Part shown: one piece after another, positions 56,785 through 64,000 of the stretch
Layout: every line of letters begins with the position of its first letter
Numbering within the stretch: position 1 is the stretch's first letter
NCBI RefSeq assembly: GCF_014635985.1
Contig: NZ_BMDT01000007.1
Location: 1 to 64,000 of the forward strand
Reading direction: 5' to 3'
Origin: Enterococcus alcedinis
GTDB lineage: Bacteria > Bacillota > Bacilli > Lactobacillales > Enterococcaceae
DNA: 64,000 bases
Position numbers and translations under genes: made by a program
The notes under the pieces: generated by a model
Seen by the model: only the letters and a program-made list of their open reading frames with translations
Told to the model about the DNA's origin: nothing
Databases searched by the model: none

Positions 56785-58167
56785 ATGAATCCTGACCCCG
56801 ATAGTCAGTCGTTGATCGCGCAATTATTATTATTAGTCTTGTTAACAATGGTAAATGCCTTTCTAGCAGCAGCAGAAATTGCCGTCGTTTCTACTAACCG
56901 TAATCGTGTAGAACAAAAGGCAGAAGAGGGCGATAAGTCGTCTCAAAAACTTTTAAAAATTTTAAATGAACCAACCAATTTTTTATCCACTATCCAAGTA
57001 GGGATAACGCTCGTCAATATTTTATCTGGTGCATCTTTAGCCGATAGTTTTGCGAACCGTTTAGCACCAGTAATTGGTACGAGTGCTGCAGCACGTAGCA
57101 TGGCCACTTTTATTGTTCTTGCACTCTTGACGTACGTCTCAATCGTATTTGGTGAATTGTATCCTAAACGAATTGCGATGAACAAGTCAGAAGAAATTGC
57201 CCGATACACTTCAGGTGTCATTCAAGTTATTGGTATTGTAACGAAACCATTTGTTTGGTTACTTTCTGCATCAACGAATTTATTGTCTCGGATTACGCCG
57301 ATGACTTTTGATGATGCGGATACAAAAATGACCCGTGATGAAATGCGTTACATGCTTGCAAGTGAAGGGATTTTAGAGGAAGACGAACTTGAAATGTTAC
57401 AAGGTATTTTTTCTTTAGATACGAAAGTTGCTCGTGAAGTAATGGTTCCACGAACCGATGCCTTTATGGTTGACATTCAAGGTGATGTCCCAGTTATTTT
57501 AAATAAAATTTTATCAGAAAACTTTTCACGTATTCCCGTTTATAATGAGGATAAGGATAAAATAATAGGTGTTTTACATACAAAAACATTACTCAAAGCC
57601 GCTTATGAAGTTGGATTTGAAAACTTGAAATTTACAGAAGTCATGCAAGAGCCGTTATTTGTTCCAGAAACGGTCTTTATCGATGACTTACTTTATGAAT
57701 TAAAAAAGACACAAAATCAAATGGCCATTTTACTTGATGAGTATGGTGGCGTTGTCGGAATTGTGACACTTGAAGATTTATTGGAAGAAATTGTTGGTGA
57801 AATTGATGATGAATCCGATGAAGTTTCGACGTTATATGATGTTATCAATGATCGTGAATACATTGTTCAAGGTAAAATGTTGATTACCGAATTCAACAGC
57901 GAGTTTGGAACGAATATTGATATGCCAGATGTGGATACAATGGCTGGTTACTTAATTACCGCATTAGGGACGATTCCCGATCAAGACGAGAAATTAACTT
58001 TTAATGTCGATAATATTACTCTGGAACCCTTTGAAATTGAAGGTTCACGTGTTTTGAAAATTCGTGTTAGATTTCATGACCTAGTCGCTGAAGAGAGCGA
58101 ACCTGAAGAAGAAAAACGTTTCTTCCGTAAAGAAAAAGAAAACGATGAAGACGAATCCAAAAAATAA
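56785..58167 (+). CDS. CNNM/CorC-type membrane protein with CBS domains
   Basis: 460 residues. DUF21/CNNM membrane domain with four helices (about 8-190; AAEIAVVSTNRNRV and STIQVGITLVNILSG), a CBS pair (about 215-335; MVPRTDAFMVD), and a C-terminal CorC_HlyC domain (about 350-430). Members are linked to magnesium or cation efflux; older annotations call them hemolysins. AAGGAGAG precedes the ATG. Confidence 0.92.
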   Translation: MNPDPDSQSLIAQLLLLVLLTMVNAFLAAAEIAVVSTNRNRVEQKAEEGDKSSQKLLKILNEPTNFLSTIQVGITLVNILSGASLADSFANRLAPVIGTSAAARSMATFIVLALLTYVSIVFGELYPKRIAMNKSEEIARYTSGVIQVIGIVTKPFVWLLSASTNLLSRITPMTFDDADTKMTRDEMRYMLASEGILEEDELEMLQGIFSLDTKVAREVMVPRTDAFMVDIQGDVPVILNKILSENFSRIPVYNEDKDKIIGVLHTKTLLKAAYEVGFENLKFTEVMQEPLFVPETVFIDDLLYELKKTQNQMAILLDEYGGVVGIVTLEDLLEEIVGEIDDESDEVSTLYDVINDREYIVQGKMLITEFNSEFGTNIDMPDVDTMAGYLITALGTIPDQDEKLTFNVDNITLEPFEIEGSRVLKIRVRFHDLVAEESEPEEEKRFFRKEKENDEDESKK

Positions 58168-58171
58168 TCAA

Positions 58172-58214
58172 AAGGAGTTGTGGCAGTAACATTTGCCACA
58201 GCTCCTTCTTTCGA
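58172..58214 (+). terminator. Terminator after the CNNM gene
   Basis: AAGGAGTTGTGGCA / TGCCACAGCTCCTT stem with T-rich tail. Confidence 0.85.
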
Positions 58215-58344
58215 GGTTAGTCCGTGAAATTTGGCAATAATCCTTTTTCTATCGCCGAATCCATGTTAAACTGTTCTAGTTGATTCAGAATAAATCGAAG
58301 TTTTGAGTGATGCTTTTGTCACAAAGAAAGGAAACCTTATATAT

Positions 58345-59925
58345 ATGGATAACCCAAATTTAAAACAACAAGTGGAAAATCGTCGTACTTTTGCGATTAT
58401 TTCCCATCCGGATGCCGGAAAAACAACAATTACTGAAAAATTACTTCTTTTTGGAGGCGCGATTCGTCAAGCAGGAACGGTTAAAGGGAAGAAAACCGGA
58501 AACTTTGCAAAATCTGACTGGATGGAAATTGAGAAACAACGTGGAATCTCTGTTACAAGTTCAGTGATGCAGTTTGATTATGATGGCAAACGTGTCAATA
58601 TCTTAGATACACCAGGGCATGAGGATTTCTCGGAAGATACCTATCGAACACTGATGGCAGTGGATAGTGCGGTTATGGTTGTTGATAGCGCGAAAGGGAT
58701 TGAAGCTCAGACGAAGAAACTTTTCCAAGTTGTTAAACGTCGTGGCATTCCAATTTTCACTTTTATTAACAAATTAGACCGTGATGGTCGTGAACCGTTA
58801 GAACTATTAGAGGAATTAGAAGAAGTTTTAGGCATTGCTTCTTACCCAATGAACTGGCCTTTAGGTATGGGGAAAGGTTTAGAAGGACTTTACGATATTT
58901 ATAATAAACGAGTTGAGTTTTACCGTCCTGAAAAATACGATAACCAACAATACCTTGCCTTAGATGAAAATGGTGAAATTCCAGCTGATCATCCTTTACG
59001 TAACAACAGTATTTACAGTCAAGTATTGGACGAAGTTGAGCTAGTGACGGAAGCTGGAGACGAGTTCGATCCAGAAAAAGTTGCAAATGGGCAACAAACG
59101 CCTGTCTTTTTTGGTTCAGCTTTAACGAACTTTGGCGTACAAACCTTCTTAGAGACGTTCTTACAATATGCTCATGCACCATATGATCATATTACGAAAG
59201 AAGACACTTTAATTAGTCCGTATGAAGAAAACTTCTCTGGCTTCGTCTTTAAAATTCAAGCGAATATGAACCCAGCTCACCGTGACCGTATTGCCTTTGT
59301 CCGTGTTTGCTCGGGAACTTTTGAACGTGGGATGGACGTCACGTTAGAACGCACGAAGAAGAAAATGAAACTAAGTAACGTGACCCAATTTATGGCTGAT
59401 GCTCGTGAAAACGTCGAAGAAGCCGTTGCTGGTGATATCATTGGGGTTTATGACACGGGGAACTATCAAATTGGTGATACGATTTATGAAGGTAAAAAGG
59501 CGATTGCCTTTGAAGATTTACCATCATTTACACCAGAGCTATTTATGAAAGTATCAGCGAAAAACGTCATGAAACAAAAATCATTCCATAAAGGAATTTA
59601 CCAACTCGTTCAAGAAGGTGCGATTCAGTTGTACAAAACTTACTTGACGGAAGAGTACATTCTAGGTGCCGTTGGTCAATTACAGTTTGAAGTTTTCCAA
59701 CATCGTATGTTAAATGAATACAATTCTGAAGTAATCATGACACCAATGGGAAGTAAAATCGCTCGTTGGATTGAACCAGAAGATTTAGATGAAAAAATGA
59801 GTTCAAGCCGTAACATCTTAGCACGTGACCGCTTCGATCAACCATTATTCTTATTCGAAAACCAATTCGCAGAACGTTGGTTTGTCGATAAATATCCGAA
59901 CGTTAAATTGAAGACGTTGATGTAA
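58345..59925 (+). CDS. prfC: Peptide chain release factor 3
   Basis: 526 residues; GTPase that removes RF1/RF2 after termination. G1 SHPDAGKTT, switch I/II with DTPGHEDF (about 87-94), N-K-L-D (about 142-145). The ATG at 58345 gives the family N-terminus; 14 more codons are open upstream. The site GAAAGGA lies 12 bases away, rather far. Confidence 0.95.
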   Translation: MDNPNLKQQVENRRTFAIISHPDAGKTTITEKLLLFGGAIRQAGTVKGKKTGNFAKSDWMEIEKQRGISVTSSVMQFDYDGKRVNILDTPGHEDFSEDTYRTLMAVDSAVMVVDSAKGIEAQTKKLFQVVKRRGIPIFTFINKLDRDGREPLELLEELEEVLGIASYPMNWPLGMGKGLEGLYDIYNKRVEFYRPEKYDNQQYLALDENGEIPADHPLRNNSIYSQVLDEVELVTEAGDEFDPEKVANGQQTPVFFGSALTNFGVQTFLETFLQYAHAPYDHITKEDTLISPYEENFSGFVFKIQANMNPAHRDRIAFVRVCSGTFERGMDVTLERTKKKMKLSNVTQFMADARENVEEAVAGDIIGVYDTGNYQIGDTIYEGKKAIAFEDLPSFTPELFMKVSAKNVMKQKSFHKGIYQLVQEGAIQLYKTYLTEEYILGAVGQLQFEVFQHRMLNEYNSEVIMTPMGSKIARWIEPEDLDEKMSSSRNILARDRFDQPLFLFENQFAERWFVDKYPNVKLKTLM

Positions 59926-59938
59926 AAATCTTAGTAAT

Positions 59939-59983
59939 GTAACGCCATTTTAAACATGTTTGTCATGTTAAAGATGGCGTTTT
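59939..59983 (+). terminator. prfC terminator
   Basis: AACGCCAT / ATGGCGTT with additional pairing, then seven T. The following 59984-60243 holds no supported gene on either strand. Confidence 0.85.
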
Positions 59984-60243
59984 TTTGTATAGAAATATGA
60001 GTACTGCTAAAAGCTAAAATGAATGAGGAAATAGCTGAAACAAGGCAAGTTTTCGAACGGTTCTGGATGCGGTCTATTCGACTTTTTTATAAAAGGATAA
60101 TAATTTGTTAAGTTACTTGTGTTTTTAGCATAATGTACTAGAAAATATTTTTTTCTACAGATAGCGTCTATTCGTTTTAGTAATCGATTTAAAAGACAAT
60201 TAAATATTATGGATAAAATGATAATGTAGGAGGAATTAACTAA

Positions 60244-61068
60244 ATGGATTGGAAAAATGAACAAGTAAACGTCCGCGAAGATTACAGAAGTAACAAAAAG
60301 AAAGTAAGCAATTGGCTAATTAATTTTGGGACGTTACCGCTAAAATCAATAGGAACACAAATCGTAAAGTATTCGATTCTCATTATACTAGGAAGTGGAA
60401 TCATTGTAGCAGGAACGCCACTTTTTGGAGCATTGTTTCAGCGTGCTTCACCATGGTCGCAACAAAGACAAGAAATTGCGAGTAAAAATAATATAAGGGA
60501 TGCCTACTCAGCGATTATTGGTAGTGATGTGGGGTTGGTTTCTCAAAACGGCTTCATTAAGTGGTTTAGTTCGAAAGAAGCAAAGCAGGTGGACATTTTT
60601 ATTCCCAAGTTAATTGATTATTCGGGCTTATTTGACGATGATAGTCGTCGGGAGGAATTAAAAGACACTTTTGAAGAATCAATTAACTCCGATTTAATGA
60701 AAGAGTCGACGGTTTATTATCAAATTTTTTATGATGGTAGCACACTTGGGAATTGGAAGAATGGCGAAAAAGTAGACAGTTATAAAGACTTAAAAAATGC
60801 TGACAAAAATGCAATCATGAAAGATTTGCGTTTAAAACTTAGAACGGACAAAGAAATCGAATTTATGAGTTGGCAAAAGAAAAACAATCTAGAATCTGTC
60901 AATTTTGAATTTGAGCCCAATAGTAACACGGTAGAAATAAAAGGGGTATTTGAAAGCGAGGGGATGTTGTGGTCGAGTCCAGAGTATAAAATTTCTGCTA
61001 AGTATCAATACAATACTGGTTCTTGGCAATTGGAAAATAGTAGCTTGAAAGTAGACAAGGTGAAATAA
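60244..61068 (+). CDS. Hypothetical membrane-anchored protein, 274 residues
   Basis: Not recognised. A charged N-terminus, one membrane helix (about 42-62: YSILIILGSGIIVAGTPLFGALF), then an extracytoplasmic domain of about 200 residues rich in charged residues, ending in alternating strands (NTVEIKGVFESEGMLWSSPEYKISAKYQY). AGGAGG precedes the ATG. The stop shares a base with the next start, so the two form one unit. Confidence 0.7.
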   Translation: MDWKNEQVNVREDYRSNKKKVSNWLINFGTLPLKSIGTQIVKYSILIILGSGIIVAGTPLFGALFQRASPWSQQRQEIASKNNIRDAYSAIIGSDVGLVSQNGFIKWFSSKEAKQVDIFIPKLIDYSGLFDDDSRREELKDTFEESINSDLMKESTVYYQIFYDGSTLGNWKNGEKVDSYKDLKNADKNAIMKDLRLKLRTDKEIEFMSWQKKNNLESVNFEFEPNSNTVEIKGVFESEGMLWSSPEYKISAKYQYNTGSWQLENSSLKVDKVK

Positions 61069-61505
61069 TGAAGATACTAGATAAAATGGGTTGGAAAGTA
61101 TTTGTAGTCGTAGTTATTGGTGTCGCGTTGTCGGCAATTTTAGGGTATCGCGAATACAGCCGAAAAGAGTTAATGAAGCAAGAATTGAATCTGGATGGGT
61201 TATTTATTAATATTAAAGGTGTGAATGTGAAAACAGTTTCTAGTAATCTATTTTCGGAGAAACCTTATAAAAGTATCTTAATTAAAATTCCTTCTATTGC
61301 ATCGGAAGGCGATGATGCTACAAAAGAAGGGGGCGATAAAACCAATCAAATTATTGATCGTGAGAAACTCAATAAAGGATTTGAATCTTGGTTAAAAAAT
61401 ATATTTAATTCTGATTTTGCAAAAACGTATACAGATGATATCGACGTTTGGTATAGAGATCATAAAATAATTGATCTGCCAAACGAAGAAGGAAGCTGGA
61501 AATAA
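61068..61505 (+). CDS. Hypothetical membrane-anchored protein, 145 residues
   Basis: Not recognised. N-terminal membrane helix (about 9-25: WKVFVVVVIGVALSAILGY) and an external domain of about 115 residues. Starts on the last base of the preceding stop. The pair may form a complex at the membrane; both look secreted-side facing. Confidence 0.65.
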   Translation: MKILDKMGWKVFVVVVIGVALSAILGYREYSRKELMKQELNLDGLFINIKGVNVKTVSSNLFSEKPYKSILIKIPSIASEGDDATKEGGDKTNQIIDREKLNKGFESWLKNIFNSDFAKTYTDDIDVWYRDHKIIDLPNEEGSWK

Positions 61506-61595
61506 AGTAGGCATGCGCTAGGTATCCGTGAAAAAAGGCTCTTTAACAATAAATATTGGTAAAAAATGAGACAATATTTAGAATAAAATCGTAGG

Positions 61596-61628
61596 ATCAA
61601 GTAGTGAATATCACTGCTTGATTTTTTG
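61596..61628 (+). terminator. Terminator after the hypothetical pair
   Basis: ATCAAGTAGTG / CACTGCTTGAT stem with six T. 61629-61902 carries the upstream region of mtlA without another gene. Confidence 0.85.
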
Positions 61629-61902
61629 TTTTTCTGGATTGATGTTTAAAAATCATGAAGCTATCGACAGATTTCAATCTGTTTGTTTAGTAATAGGGAC
61701 AAAAACAGTGTGGATATTATCTCCTAATAAACGAAAGTATCGAACAATTTTATTCAATTAATAGGGATTTTTTAAAAATATCATAAATAAAATCAAAAGC
61801 AAGCGTCTTGCCACCAAACAAAACGCCAATTGAAAGCACTAATCATTTGCTAAATATGCTAATATAAGTAGGATAGATTTGTAGTGAAAGGATTGGTGAG
61901 GA

Positions 61903-63582
61903 ATGAAAAGAAACAATCCTAAGGAAAAATGGTTCGATCTTCGAAAAATTGGCAATCGATTGAGTCAAATGATGATGCCACACCTCAGTATTTTTATTGC
62001 TTGGGGGTTTATTAATGTCGTTGCGAGTTTACAATTTAAAGAATTACATTTACTATTGGATGGACTTGAACAGGCATTAATCTCCTATTTATTACCGCTT
62101 TTGATTGGTTATACTGGAGGAAAGCAGGTTGAAGCAAGTCGTGGAGGAACGATTGCTGGGATTGCCACGATTGGTATGATTATTGGAACCAATAGTCCAC
62201 AAATCATTGGGGCGATGATCATTGGTCCACTTTCCGTTTGGAGTTATGTATTCATCAAAAAATATTGGCTGGATCGATTAAAAGATGGTTATGAGATGGT
62301 GGCTAATAATATTTTAGCAGGGTTAGTTGGTGGTGTATGGTGTCTTACGGCGATTTTTTTAATCGCACCGGTGATTAATTGGTTGATGCAGGCATCCGCA
62401 ATTTTAATTCTCTGGTTTATCGATTTGAAACTTTTACCGGCGGTTAGTTTGGTGATTGAACCATTAAAAGTCTTCTTTTTCAATAATACAATCAATCATG
62501 GCGTGCTAACACCGCTTGGTTTATCGATGGTTAAAAAAACAGGCCAATCCGTGCTTTTTTTATTAGAAACAAATCCAGGTCCAGGTTTAGGGATCTTACT
62601 TGCTTATTACCGCTATGGAAAAAAGAAAGCGCAATCAGGTGGTGCCGCGTTGATTCATGTATTTGGGGGAATTCACGAGGTCTATTTCCCATATGTTTTA
62701 ATGGAACCACGCTTATTTGTCGCTTTGATTGTATCCGGAGTATCAGGAACCGCTATCTTCCAATGGTTTGATGTCGGGCTGAAGCATCCTGTTTCACCAG
62801 GTTCATTGATTTTAATTGTGACAAGTACACCGCTGACAAAATGGCTGGGTTTAATTTTAGGAATAATAATCAGTACATTGATCTCTTTTTCAATTGCTAA
62901 ATTTTATTTGAAACGAAGAAGTTGGGAGGAAATCAGTTTGAAAGAAGTCGAGGAGCGGTTGGATTCATCACAAGCGATTACCCGGATTATTGTGGCTTGT
63001 GATGCTGGAATTGGTTCAAGTGCCATGGGAGCAAGTCTTTTGCGTCGAACGCTACAGCAAGAGCAAATGGACTATTTTGTCGATTACCAATCCGTTTACA
63101 CACTAGATAACCGCCAAGATACCCTTGTGCTTGTTCATCCACAATTAAAAAAAGTGGCTAAAAGCAAAGCGCCGGCTTCACGAATCCTTACGATAGAAAA
63201 TTTTTTGGATACAAAAATGATGTACCAACGAGTGAATGAGGCGTTAGGTGCGTATCAGCCAACGTCAAAAGATCGTGTCGAGCCTTTCGAATTGAAAAAA
63301 GAAACGTTGAAAATCGTCTTACTCTATGCGGATAATATTAGAGGTTCTCAAACCATGGCAATTGAACGCATGAGGCAAATAGCAAAGCACCATCAAAAAA
63401 AGGTTGAATTTACGAAGGAAGCAATTGAGCATTTAGAAGTTAAAAAAGATCGGTTGTATATTTTTACCGATGAATTATTGGAACAACATCCAAAATTGAA
63501 AAGGGTAAAAAAGAAACTTGTGGTGCAAGATTTCTTGCAGACAACCGAATTTGAAATATGGTTAGGGGAGGAGGAAGTTTGA
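61903..63582 (+). CDS. mtlA: Mannitol-type PTS transporter, IICB with extra C-terminal domain
   Basis: 559 residues. The IIC membrane part (about 1-350) shows FIAWGFINVV, GGTIAGIATIGMIIG, NNTINHGVLTPLG and GGIHEVYFPYVLM. A IIB domain follows at about 362-460 with the phosphocysteine in IIVACDAGIGSSAMG. Usual MtlA-IICB would end there, but this protein continues for another hundred residues (about 465-559). That part looks like a second, degenerate IIB copy (KIVLLYADNIRGSQTMAIERMRQI) without Cys. Start has a weak site (GGTGAGG). Its last base is shared with the next start. Confidence 0.88.
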   Translation: MKRNNPKEKWFDLRKIGNRLSQMMMPHLSIFIAWGFINVVASLQFKELHLLLDGLEQALISYLLPLLIGYTGGKQVEASRGGTIAGIATIGMIIGTNSPQIIGAMIIGPLSVWSYVFIKKYWLDRLKDGYEMVANNILAGLVGGVWCLTAIFLIAPVINWLMQASAILILWFIDLKLLPAVSLVIEPLKVFFFNNTINHGVLTPLGLSMVKKTGQSVLFLLETNPGPGLGILLAYYRYGKKKAQSGGAALIHVFGGIHEVYFPYVLMEPRLFVALIVSGVSGTAIFQWFDVGLKHPVSPGSLILIVTSTPLTKWLGLILGIIISTLISFSIAKFYLKRRSWEEISLKEVEERLDSSQAITRIIVACDAGIGSSAMGASLLRRTLQQEQMDYFVDYQSVYTLDNRQDTLVLVHPQLKKVAKSKAPASRILTIENFLDTKMMYQRVNEALGAYQPTSKDRVEPFELKKETLKIVLLYADNIRGSQTMAIERMRQIAKHHQKKVEFTKEAIEHLEVKKDRLYIFTDELLEQHPKLKRVKKKLVVQDFLQTTEFEIWLGEEEV

Positions 63583-64000
63583 TGTTTTTGTCTCCTAGAG
63601 AAAAAGAATTATTAACAGAACTAGTCAATCAGCCAAACGGGGTTTCGATTAATCAGATGATATCCCTTTTAAAGGTTAGTAAACGTACAGTCTATCGTGA
63701 ACTTGAAACGTTAACTGAGACATTAGAAAAAGCAACTATTCAGTTGAATAAAGCGGGGCGTGGAAAGTATCAATTATTAGCGGATGAAGAGGGATTACGT
63801 AAGATTCATCAGGCGTTAAAAAGTGAGAATTGGCTAGAAATCCCAGCGGAACAGCGACAACGCTTACTATTATTTGAATTGTTAATGACAGAAAAACCAA
63901 TTGCGATAGCGATTTTCCTAGATACTTATTTGATTAGTCATACAACCTTCTATTCAGACATTAAGCAATTGGAACTGCGTTTAGCTAAGTTACCTTTAAA
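63582..64000 (+). CDS. mtlR: BglG-family PTS-regulated activator MtlR, N-terminal part
   Basis: Cut by the window end; 139 codons seen. MFLSPREKELLTELVNQPNGVSINQMISLLKVSKRTVYRELETL is a DeoR/Mga-type helix-turn-helix, followed by the start of a second one (LLFELLMTEKPIAIAIFLDTYLISHTTFYSDIKQL). This two-HTH layout is that of MtlR/LicR activators with PRD and EII modules further on. The ATG overlaps the mtlA stop by one base (ATGA type) after GGGGAGGAGG. Confidence 0.85.
   Translation, partial: MFLSPREKELLTELVNQPNGVSINQMISLLKVSKRTVYRELETLTETLEKATIQLNKAGRGKYQLLADEEGLRKIHQALKSENWLEIPAEQRQRLLLFELLMTEKPIAIAIFLDTYLISHTTFYSDIKQLELRLAKLPL

Noticed and set aside
61827-61845. Possible catabolite-response (cre) site before mtlA (TTGAAAGCACTAATCA)
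   Set aside because: The central CG is CA and another fixed base is wrong, so I do not list it as a site, although control of a mannitol operon by CcpA would be expected.

Overview
The window is 64 kb of a low-GC Gram-positive chromosome from the Lactobacillales. The support for this is PolC-type DNA polymerase III, a T-box in front of argS, a DUF3042 protein, an rpsB leader of the lactobacillale type, and the gene order rpsB-tsf-pyrH-frr / uppS-cdsA-rseP-(proS)-polC. A complete chemotaxis receptor suggests a motile relative of Vagococcus, Enterococcus or Carnobacterium; the genus is an inference.

Layout. 0-4 kb: tail of an IS3-family element, a MazG-like NTP pyrophosphohydrolase, a lipoprotein, an SPFH protein and rpmG, followed by the dead C-terminal end of a phage-type integrase (an old insertion scar behind rpmG). 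4-8.8 kb: TM2 protein, Pyr_excise protein, 5-FTHF cyclo-ligase, rhomboid protease, yqgQ, glucokinase, a rhodanese-like protein without its cysteine, and a DUF3042 gene. 8.9-13.6 kb: a complete Leloir operon galK-galE-galT-galR. 14.4-17.1 kb: the t6A cluster tsaB-GNAT-rimI-tsaD. 17.2-20 kb: T-box-controlled argS facing an argR. 20-23.1 kb: an AEC transporter and small hypothetical genes.

23.34-36.13 kb: a 12.7-kb AT-rich integrated element inserted exactly at the 5' end of rpsB and bounded by a perfect 55-bp direct repeat. The repeat holds the rpsB Shine-Dalgarno, its start codon and its first six codons. At the left end the host rpsB promoter and S2-type leader now read into a tyrosine recombinase whose frame begins with the captured rpsB start. 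At the right end the element supplies its own consensus promoter and its own leader RNA. That leader differs in sequence from the host leader but can be folded to the same architecture, with the loop motifs conserved and the stems changed by compensation. So the element appears to replace, and mimic, the ribosomal-protein control region it displaces. The cargo is a small membrane protein, an Ig-like lipoprotein, an archaeo-eukaryotic-type primase with an attenuator-like leader and a possible origin, a glycine-rich hydrophobic protein, a serine resolvase, an HNH endonuclease, and a candidate defence operon (UvrD-like helicase, DUF2290-like protein, coiled-coil PD-(D/E)XK nuclease). No relaxase, capsid or transposase gene is visible.

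36.1-49.1 kb: the ribosome/cell-envelope block. At the usual proS position lies a full-length, uninterrupted prolyl-tRNA synthetase homologue that has lost its class II catalytic motifs. 49.2-64 kb: chemotaxis receptor, a frameshifted histidine phosphatase, rlmD, recX, mutY, ntdP, GNAT, a CNNM/CorC-type protein, prfC, two unrecognised membrane-anchored proteins, and the start of a mannitol PTS operon (mtlA, mtlR cut by the window end).
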